Below are positions 7,905 through 13,311 of a stretch of 15,976 nt of DNA, piece after piece. Positions within the stretch are counted from its first letter, which is position 1, and every line of letters begins with the position of its first letter. The position numbers and the translations under genes are program-made. A model generated the notes under the pieces. It saw only the letters and a program-made list of their open reading frames with translations. It was not told the origin of the DNA and did not search any database. This DNA is from Bacteroidaceae bacterium (GTDB lineage: Bacteria > Bacteroidota > Bacteroidia > Bacteroidales > Bacteroidaceae): the NCBI GenBank assembly GCA_017551845.1, contig JAFZKR010000140.1:1-15976 (forward strand), written 5' to 3'.

Positions 7905-8381
7905 CTATTTCTGACCCTTGCTGTCCTTAGTTGCCGAATAGACGATATTCAAAGCCCATGCCTTACGCAAGGCCTGCTTAACGTCCGTCACGATACCCAT
8001 CTGGGTATTGGTGTCAATCTTAAGTGACATCTTCATGAAGGGCTTATCCTTCTCTGCCATACTCTCACGCTCTGACACTACGAAATCACGTATGTGCTCC
8101 GGCTCTGCGAACTTGTCATTAAGCTGGATACGAGGGGCCGGTCCCAAAGCAGCACGATACTCCTTTGTGGGCGGTCCTATATATATGTGAGATACTAAGG
8201 ATTTCTTTTCAAGCTTCTCGATTTCAGTACCTGAAGGAGTAGTGAACTGGACCTTCAGTTCAACCTCACGCATGGTGGTTACCATCATGAAGAAGAACAG
8301 GACTGTAAAAATCAAGTCTGGAAGAGACGAAGTATTCAACTCCGGCATTTCCCTTTTTCCGTTACTTCTGAACTTACTCAT
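7905..8381 (-). CDS. ExbD/TolR-family biopolymer transport protein (second copy, exbD2)
   Basis: A single-pass inner-membrane protein of 158 aa, expected to be the proton-carrying rotor of an ExbB-ExbD motor. A short basic cytoplasmic N-terminus leads into LNTSSLPDLIFTVLFFFMMV, with the conserved membrane aspartate at Asp22 followed by a hydrophobic helix (about 22-37). The rest (about 45-158) is periplasmic, with a final part (MGIVTDVKQALRKAWALNIVY) typical of the ExbD peptide-binding fold. It is the last gene of the operon, 5 nt downstream of exbD1. ExbD and TolR cannot be told apart safely, so no symbol is given. Confidence 0.9.
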   Translation of the reverse strand: MSKFRSNGKREMPELNTSSLPDLIFTVLFFFMMVTTMREVELKVQFTTPSGTEIEKLEKKSLVSHIYIGPPTKEYRAALGPAPRIQLNDKFAEPEHIRDFVVSERESMAEKDKPFMKMSLKIDTNTQMGIVTDVKQALRKAWALNIVYSATKDSKGQK

Positions 8382-8386
8382 ATCAG

Positions 8387-8995
8387 TTACTGTGCTAATG
8401 CTGCTGAACCATACTGTTTAGGCTCGGCCTCGGAGATCTTGGAAGGATACATACCTTTGGCGTATGTTTTCTCATCCTCGGAACAGTCTTCCCAGCTCTT
8501 ACCTAAGACCTGTTTGCACCATTCGTCCCTCAGCTCATTATAAGCCTTTGTCAACTCATTCTGGACCTTAAAATACACCTCGTAATTAGTGGAACGGTCC
8601 GTTTGCAATGAAATCACATGTTTGACCGTAGTTACGATGGTTCTGAAGCCCGGAACCTCATAATCCTCCTTGATGGGCAGATTAACGTTATCGTTGGGGT
8701 TGGCAATGAACTCCTTGGCCAAATCCTTGAGTTCACTCACCTCAATCTGCTTGTTGATAACACCGTTCTTTACCCATATCTCATTGGCCTTATTTACATT
8801 CACGACCATGACATTACGCTCCTTGATCTTTACCTCCTGATCCTCGGCGTTCGGATCCCACTCGGGAAGACGACGTGACAAACCGGTATCAGTGTCCATC
8901 GATGTGGTCACAAGGAAGAATATGAGCAGAATGAACGATATATCTGCCGTTGAAGATGAATTCAGTCCGGGAACTTTTCTACCACTTTTTCCCAT
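8387..8995 (-). CDS. ExbD/TolR-family biopolymer transport protein (first copy, exbD1)
   Basis: A 202-aa ExbD-like protein. The N-terminus GLNSSSTADISFILLIFFLVTT holds the transmembrane helix with its conserved aspartate (Asp18). The periplasmic part is longer than in exbD2: after the FRTIVTTVKHVISLQTDRSTNYEVYFKVQNEL segment (117-148) there is an extra tail of about 55 residues with two cysteines (Cys160, Cys171) that could form a disulfide. Tandem unlike ExbDs suggest a heteromeric rotor or two alternative ones. It lies between the 4-TM gene (22 nt upstream) and exbD2 (5 nt downstream), so all four genes are probably co-transcribed. Confidence 0.9.
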   Translation of the reverse strand: MGKSGRKVPGLNSSSTADISFILLIFFLVTTSMDTDTGLSRRLPEWDPNAEDQEVKIKERNVMVVNVNKANEIWVKNGVINKQIEVSELKDLAKEFIANPNDNVNLPIKEDYEVPGFRTIVTTVKHVISLQTDRSTNYEVYFKVQNELTKAYNELRDEWCKQVLGKSWEDCSEDEKTYAKGMYPSKISEAEPKQYGSAALAQ

Positions 8996-9017
8996 AATGA
9001 TTCTCTTTCAGGATGAA

Positions 9018-9545
9018 TTATTTCTTTCTGAACAAACCTATCATTGAAAGCAGAGAGCAAAGAATTGCACCCAGTGTCAATGCATAGATTGAATAAAGAC
9101 ATACGTCTGACAACTTAAGCATTGAACCGACCTCATACAACTTCTGGTCACCAAGGCGCAGAGGTGAATCATCGGACAGGAAATAAGCTGCCACAATAAT
9201 CAGAATGGTCACAAGGAAGATGGGAGCTGCATAGCTGACCCTGCCCTCTTTCCTGACATCCTCATTGACAGGTTTTTTCCTCTCAATGCTTCTGTATTTC
9301 ATATTCTTGAAGCCGTTCACGATTCCGAACAGGAGCACTGCTCCTATGCAGATGGCAACCAATGCGTACATCCAGATGATAAGCGTACCGGTGTGAAGCG
9401 GAGCTGTAAGGTTCTTGTTGTTCAGGTACTCAGTGTTGTCATATCCGAATCCGTAGAACAGCACGAGAACTGCAGCGGAAACAATGAAGAGAATACCCAG
9501 AGCCCAGGATGACGCCTTTATCTGTTTGTTATCGTCTTTTTCCAT
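9018..9545 (-). CDS. Uncharacterised four-helix membrane protein of the exb operon
   Basis: I do not recognise a named family. The protein has 175 aa and four predicted transmembrane helices at about 12-33, 54-77, 105-124 and 147-171. The charged stretch between helices 2 and 3 (YRSIERKKPVNEDVRKEGR, 84-102) and the final RKK are basic, which by the positive-inside rule puts both termini and this loop in the cytoplasm. The loops after helices 1 and 3 would be periplasmic. It sits between exbB (14 nt) and exbD1 (22 nt) in the same orientation. That placement suggests an accessory subunit or assembly factor of the ExbB-ExbD motor, but this is inference from position only. Confidence 0.82.
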   Translation of the reverse strand: MEKDDNKQIKASSWALGILFIVSAAVLVLFYGFGYDNTEYLNNKNLTAPLHTGTLIIWMYALVAICIGAVLLFGIVNGFKNMKYRSIERKKPVNEDVRKEGRVSYAAPIFLVTILIIVAAYFLSDDSPLRLGDQKLYEVGSMLKLSDVCLYSIYALTLGAILCSLLSMIGLFRKK

Positions 9546-9559
9546 GACAATGGCTGTTT

Positions 9560-10372
9560 TTACTTTTTGAACTTGAGGTTGTACTTCAGGATGATGTCAA
9601 GAAGGCTCACTGATGAGTTCTCCATGTCAGTGTTCAGAGCCTCGACCTTACTGAGAATGTAGTTATAGAATACCTGAAGAATAAGAGCCACAATAATACC
9701 GAAGATTGTGGTGATAAGAGCGACCTTCATACCACCGGCAACAACTGTCGGAGAAATATCACCAGCCTGCTGAATATCATCGAATGCCTGCACCATACCG
9801 ATCACAGTACCAAGGAATCCGAGTGAAGGAGACATTGCTATGAACAGTGTGATCCATGAGAGGTTCTTCTCGAGGTTTGAAGCCTGGACACTGCCGTAAG
9901 ATACTACAGAACGCTCCACAACATCAAGACCCTGGTCTATTCTCATAAGACCCTGATAGCAGATTGATGCAACCGGTCCGCGTGTGTCACGGCAGATTTT
10001 CTTGGCACCCTCTATATCACCGTTCTCAAGTGATGCCTGGATGTCTTCAAGAAGTTTCTTGCTGTTAATCTCACAGAGGCTAAGGAAGATGATACGCTCA
10101 ATGCAGAGAGCAAGACCGATGATCATGGCAATGGCAACGAGTGACATGAAGCCTGCATTACCTTCGATGAACTTAACCTTAATGTTCTTGTGAATGCTCT
10201 TCTGCTCTTCAACAGGAGCTTCAACAATCTCATCAGTTGTCTCTTCAGCGGTTTCTACAACCTGTTCCTGTACCTCTTCAGCAGCTGTTTCCACTGCATC
10301 CTGGGCATTAATTGTCTGGTTTGCTCCAATAAGGAGACCCGTCATTGCAATGAATGCAAATACCTTTTTCAT
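9560..10372 (-). CDS. exbB: MotA/TolQ/ExbB-family proton channel protein
   Basis: A 270-aa inner-membrane stator/channel subunit that would use the proton gradient together with ExbD. Helices lie at about 73-97, 168-194 and 213-238, with the channel threonines Thr189 (SLGFLGTVIGM) and Thr221/222 (ALITTIFGI) in the conserved helix 2/3 pair. The cytoplasmic region 100-165 contains GDIEGAKKICRDTRGPVASI. Unlike E. coli ExbB it begins with a signal-like hydrophobic segment (1-22, ending INAQ) and a linker (24-57) with 13 Asp/Glu and no Lys/Arg. This suggests an extended periplasmic N-terminus, as in other Bacteroidota and in ExbB-like proteins with long N-termini. It is the first gene of the four-gene operon, with an A-rich leader and no Shine-Dalgarno. 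Confidence 0.92.
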   Translation of the reverse strand: MKKVFAFIAMTGLLIGANQTINAQDAVETAAEEVQEQVVETAEETTDEIVEAPVEEQKSIHKNIKVKFIEGNAGFMSLVAIAMIIGLALCIERIIFLSLCEINSKKLLEDIQASLENGDIEGAKKICRDTRGPVASICYQGLMRIDQGLDVVERSVVSYGSVQASNLEKNLSWITLFIAMSPSLGFLGTVIGMVQAFDDIQQAGDISPTVVAGGMKVALITTIFGIIVALILQVFYNYILSKVEALNTDMENSSVSLLDIILKYNLKFKK

Positions 10373-10425
10373 TTGAGTTTGTTTTTAGTTGTTAGTATGT
10401 ACTATTTTTAATGTTCTCCCAATAT

Positions 10426-10439
10426 GTTTCCGAAGAAAC
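10426..10439 (-). other. Small UUCG-tetraloop hairpin between tRNA-Ser and exbB
   Basis: On the minus strand the sequence is GTTTC-TTCG-GAAAC, a perfect 5-bp stem with a stable UUCG loop, 26 nt downstream of the tRNA 3' end and 53 nt before the exbB start. No T-run follows, so it may be a processing or stability hairpin rather than a terminator. Confidence 0.4.
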
Positions 10440-10465
10440 TGTAATAGTCCGCTACTCTATAAGGG

Positions 10466-10553
10466 CGGAAAGACGGGGATTCGAACCCCGGATACGCTTT
10501 TGGCGTATACACGCTTTCCAGGCGTGCCTCTTCAACCGCTCGAGCATCTTTCC
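10466..10553 (-). tRNA. tRNA-Ser (anticodon GGA)
   Basis: An 88-nt class II tRNA on the minus strand. The acceptor stem GGAAAGA pairs with TCTTTCC and the discriminator is G, as expected for serine. The anticodon stem CACGC/GCGTG encloses the loop CTGGAAA with anticodon GGA (plus-strand 10517-10519), reading UCC and UCU. A long variable arm (TACGC-CAAAA-GCGTA) and the T arm CGGGG-TTCGAAT-CCCCG follow. The CCA end is not encoded. It lies 93 nt upstream of exbB in the same orientation. Confidence 0.97.
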
Positions 10554-10590
10554 TTAAAGGCACTATCCACCCATAGCGTCCAAAACGGTT

Positions 10591-10623
10591 GCAAATTACA
10601 ACATTTTTATGGAAAATAACAAT
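10591..10623 (-). promoter_or_regulatory. Possible promoter of tRNA-Ser
   Basis: On the minus strand, ATTG (10620-10623) and TAATTTGC (10591-10598) are separated by 21 nt, resembling the Bacteroidota -33 TTTG / -7 TAnnTTTG pair, though the -7 box is one base short. Transcription would begin about 30 nt before the tRNA 5' end. Weak match, but the spacing and position are right. Confidence 0.4.
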
Positions 10624-10664
10624 CAATCGTTATTAAAACATGTAAAAAAATGGGGTTTTGACCT

Positions 10665-10695
10665 CTATAATACGTTATAGAACCGTTTAAACGGT
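10665..10695. repeat. Two adjacent palindromes upstream of lpxK
   Basis: CTATAA-TACG-TTATAG (10665-10680) is followed after one base by the perfect 14-bp palindrome ACCGTTTAAACGGT (10682-10695). They sit between the divergent tRNA-Ser and lpxK, 36 nt before the chosen lpxK start and just upstream of its -7 element. Paired palindromes at a promoter often bind dimeric regulators, but no regulator is encoded nearby. Seen directly; role inferred. Confidence 0.6.
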
Positions 10696-10715
10696 CAAGA
10701 ATGACTATTTTTAAT

Positions 10716-10723
10716 TATATTTG
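10716..10723 (+). promoter_or_regulatory. Bacteroidota -7 promoter element for lpxK-thiL
   Basis: TATATTTG matches TAnnTTTG exactly. The expected transcription start, about 7 nt downstream, falls at or just before the ATG at 10731, implying a very short or absent leader if that start is used. No TTTG -33 box is visible at 19-21 nt; that position holds the ACCGTTTAAACGGT palindrome. Confidence 0.45.
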
Positions 10724-10730
10724 CGTTTCT

Positions 10731-11804
10731 ATGGAAGAACCGGATTTCAGGACAAACACGCTTCTCAAGCCGCTAAGCTGGATATGGGCAGCCTTCACTT
10801 CTATCAGGAATGCGTTATTCGACAAAGGCATATGCCGTTCAGAGAGTTTTCCTGTGCCAGTAATATCGGTCGGAAACATAACTGTAGGCGGAACCGGCAA
10901 GTCTCCGCACACAGCCTACATTGCTTCACTTTTGTCTCACATTAACCGCATCGCTATTCTAAGTCGTGGATATGGCCGACGCACCAAGGGTTTTCGTATC
11001 GTCTCTCCTTCCGACACATGTCATTCAATAGGAGACGAGCCTTTGATGCTCTCCAACATTTTACCGGATATTTGCGTTGCCGTCGATGAAGACCGCGTCC
11101 ACGGGATAAGGACACTTATAAGAAACAAATTGAATCCACAGGTTATTATCCTGGACGATGCCTTCCAGCACCGCAGAGTCACCCCTTCCCTCAACATACT
11201 GCTCGTCAACTACAACCGCAACATTCTTCATGACTGTATTATGCCAGCCGGAAGACTAAGGGAAAGTACCCGCAACCGCGGAAGGGCGGACATAATAATA
11301 GTAACCAAATGCCCATTGAATCTTGATGAGGCCGAGATGAAAAAGATTGCCTCTGATCTTATTACGAACAAGAATCAAAAAATATATTTCTCGACTTTCG
11401 AATACCTTCCACTCTATAAATTGAGCGACCACAGCGAATATGTTCCAGACAACACCACCCCGATTCTTGCAGTTACGGGAATTGCATTTCCACAACCGAT
11501 GATCACCCGTCTTAAAGATATGTCACAAAACATATCCCTATTGTCGTTCCCTGACCATCATAGTTTTACCAACAAAGATTTGCACAATATCAGCAGCAGC
11601 CTTGACAGGTTAGGCCCTGAAGCAATCATCATCACCACCGAAAAAGATGCCGCAAGACTCAGGAATATCTATTTACAACCCGGGCTTCTCGACAGAATAT
11701 ACATTCTTCCCATAACAGTCAGTTTCCTGAGAGACGGTAAGCTTTTTGACGAACAAATCACAGGGCACGTAAAATCATTCCTAAAAAAACAAATACATGA
11801 CTAG
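10731..11804 (+). CDS. lpxK: Tetraacyldisaccharide 4'-kinase
   Basis: Phosphorylates the 4' position of tetraacyl-disaccharide-1-phosphate to give lipid IVA in lipid A synthesis, at the cytoplasmic face of the inner membrane. From 10731 it has 357 aa. The N-terminal membrane-associating helix (LKPLSWIWAAFTSIRNALFDKG) precedes the P-loop VGNITVGGTGKSPHT (residues 47-61, Lys57). SRGYGRRTKGF (78-88), GDEPLML and LDDAFQHRRV (141-150; Asp142, Asp143, His147) are family hallmarks. An in-frame ATG at 10701 would add MTIFNYICVS, but it lies before the exact -7 element at 10716, so 10731 is preferred. The 3' end overlaps thiL by 8 nt, implying coupled expression. Confidence 0.95.
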   Translation: MEEPDFRTNTLLKPLSWIWAAFTSIRNALFDKGICRSESFPVPVISVGNITVGGTGKSPHTAYIASLLSHINRIAILSRGYGRRTKGFRIVSPSDTCHSIGDEPLMLSNILPDICVAVDEDRVHGIRTLIRNKLNPQVIILDDAFQHRRVTPSLNILLVNYNRNILHDCIMPAGRLRESTRNRGRADIIIVTKCPLNLDEAEMKKIASDLITNKNQKIYFSTFEYLPLYKLSDHSEYVPDNTTPILAVTGIAFPQPMITRLKDMSQNISLLSFPDHHSFTNKDLHNISSSLDRLGPEAIIITTEKDAARLRNIYLQPGLLDRIYILPITVSFLRDGKLFDEQITGHVKSFLKKQIHD

Positions 11805-12852
11805 ACCTGACCGTACCGAGATTTCAACAATGGGTGAATTCGGGCTCATCGACCACCTGACCAAAGAACTCAAGCCGCAGAACACCTCCACACTTTACGG
11901 AGTTGGCGATGACTGCGCCGTGCTTGACTACTCAGGCCAGGATAAAGAGGTGCTTGTAACCACCGATATGCTCATGGAGGGAGTCCATTTTGACCTCACC
12001 TACGTACCCCTCAAACACTTGGGTTACAAGAGCGCAATGGTCAATATATCCGATATCTACGCAATGAACGGCACACCCCGCCAGATGACAGTATCCATTG
12101 CCCTGAGCAAGCGTTTCTCTGTAGAGGATATGGAAGACTTTTACGCCGGCATACTGCTCGCCTGCCAGCGTCACAACGTGGACCTGGTGGGAGGTGATAC
12201 CACCTCATCGCTGACCGGTCTAGCCATAAGCATAACCTGCATAGGTGAGGCCGAAAAAGGCAAAGCCGTTTACCGCAACGGAGCCGGCCAGAACGACCTG
12301 ATCTGCGTATCAGGCAACCTTGGAGCCGCTTATATGGGACTGCAGCTGCTGGAACGTGAAAAAGCCGTGTTCAACAGCACCACGCACGATGCCAGCGAAC
12401 CCTTCAACCCTGATTTTGCAGGCAAGGAATACCTACTGGAGCGCCAGCTCAAACCCGAAGCCCGCGGTGATATCATAAAAGAACTGCGTGAGGCCGGAAT
12501 CCAGCCCACCGCCATGATGGACATATCCGATGGTCTCTCATCAGAACTCATCCATATCTGCAAGCAAAGCAACACCGGCTGCAGCATCTATCAGGAGCGC
12601 ATCCCCATTGACTACCAGACCGCCGTGATGGCCGAAGAACTCAACATGGACGTCTACACCTGCGCCCTGAACGGAGGCGAAGACTACGAACTCCTCTTCA
12701 CCGTCCCCCTGACCGCCCACGACAAAATCATCCAACTAAAAGATGTCAAACTCATCGGCCACATGACCCGCCCCGAACTTGGTCGCCACCTCATCACCAA
12801 ATCCGGCCAGGAAGTTGAATTGAAGGCTCAGGGTTGGACTTCCAATCTCTGA
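11797..12852 (+). CDS. thiL: Thiamine-monophosphate kinase
   Basis: ATP-dependent phosphorylation of thiamine monophosphate to thiamine pyrophosphate, the last step of thiamine cofactor synthesis. It has 351 aa, slightly longer than E. coli ThiL (325). Motifs of the AIR synthase/ThiL fold: ISTMGEFGLIDHL at the N-terminus, YGVGDDCAVLD (34-44), TTDMLMEGVHFD (55-66), NISDIYAMNG (83-92), VGGDTTSS (131-138), MDISDGLSSEL and the C-terminal CALNGGEDYELLFT. The start at 11797 overlaps lpxK; Met12 (11830) is an alternative that would lose RTEIS residues usually present. Its second half looks richer in G and C at third positions than lpxK. The link with lpxK appears to be order, not pathway. Confidence 0.96.
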   Translation: MTRPDRTEISTMGEFGLIDHLTKELKPQNTSTLYGVGDDCAVLDYSGQDKEVLVTTDMLMEGVHFDLTYVPLKHLGYKSAMVNISDIYAMNGTPRQMTVSIALSKRFSVEDMEDFYAGILLACQRHNVDLVGGDTTSSLTGLAISITCIGEAEKGKAVYRNGAGQNDLICVSGNLGAAYMGLQLLEREKAVFNSTTHDASEPFNPDFAGKEYLLERQLKPEARGDIIKELREAGIQPTAMMDISDGLSSELIHICKQSNTGCSIYQERIPIDYQTAVMAEELNMDVYTCALNGGEDYELLFTVPLTAHDKIIQLKDVKLIGHMTRPELGRHLITKSGQEVELKAQGWTSNL

Positions 12853-12870
12853 AAAAGGTTCCCAGTGAGC

Positions 12871-13003
12871 GGAACTAAAGGGTAATACCCTCTGGAAACC
12901 ATGGCCGCCCGTGGGCTTGTGAACGGGAGGGGCCCGCCGCGTAGCGGTGGGAGGGATAGCGCCGTAGGCGCGTAGTTTCAAGAGGGTATTACCCTTTAGT
13001 TCC
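12871..13003. repeat. 133-bp inverted-repeat element with GC-rich twin hairpins
   Basis: Long terminal inverted repeats (12871-12899 with 12975-13003) match at 28 of 29 positions, the outer 23 bp perfectly. Each arm contains its own small palindrome (AGGGT-AAT-ACCCT on the left, AGGGT-ATT-ACCCT on the right). The 75-nt interior is GC-rich and holds two hairpins with the same GTA loop: CCCGCCGC-GTA-GCGGTGGG (12933-12951) and GCGCC-GTA-GGCGC (12959-12971). CCCGT/ACGGG (12908-12912, 12923-12927) can also pair. It fills the gap between the convergent thiL and PII-like genes, ending 2 nt before the PII-like stop codon. It resembles a non-coding palindromic or MITE-like element and could also act as a bidirectional terminator. 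Confidence 0.85.
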
Positions 13004-13005
13004 CC

Positions 13006-13299
13006 TTAAATACTTTTCTCAATATTCCAGACAAAGGCGCGGAGGCCGAGTTTCTCAGTGGCTAGGTCCATTGCATGGAGTTTGTCCAGAATTATATCGA
13101 CTTTGTCATCATCAACCATAGTGATGATGCCTGAGCACATTGACGGCCAGGCATGATTGCCATAGTGAGGCTCACCGGTTCTGGAACCACGTCCCTGCAG
13201 CTGTTCAACCATTGAGAAACCGCGGCAGTTGTTCGTTGTGAGCAGGTCAATAATACGCTCAGTATATGACTGGTCAAAAGTTATAAGTATTGATTTCAT
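13006..13299 (-). CDS. Small PII-like (ferredoxin-fold) protein linked to the RND pump
   Basis: A 97-aa cytoplasmic protein with the beta-alpha-beta-beta-alpha-beta pattern of PII/CutA/DUF3240-like trimers: MKSILITFDQ (strand), YTERIIDLLTTN (helix), GFSMVEQLQGRGSRTGEPHYG (strand and a T-loop-like stretch), SGIITMVDDDKVDIILDKL (strand, helix), GLRAFVWNI (strand). The loop contains His45 and His49, and Cys25 and Cys55 are near, so metal binding is possible. It starts 12 nt after the RND permease stop in the same orientation, so it is probably the last gene of the efflux operon. Small PII-like proteins beside efflux genes are known in other bacteria, but the ligand here is unknown. The family assignment is by pattern and not certain. 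Confidence 0.7.
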   Translation of the reverse strand: MKSILITFDQSYTERIIDLLTTNNCRGFSMVEQLQGRGSRTGEPHYGNHAWPSMCSGIITMVDDDKVDIILDKLHAMDLATEKLGLRAFVWNIEKSI

Positions 13300-13311
13300 T
13301 GTTCAAACGCA

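Noticed and set aside
10389..10619. Plus-strand 76-codon frame
   Set aside because: It reads antisense through the tRNA-Ser gene and cannot be a real protein.
12736..12981. Minus-strand 81-codon open frame running from thiL into the inverted-repeat element
   Set aside because: It is antisense to the thiL 3' end, and its N-terminal part is the translated GC-rich hairpins. Arg/Pro/Ala-rich composition fits a chance frame.
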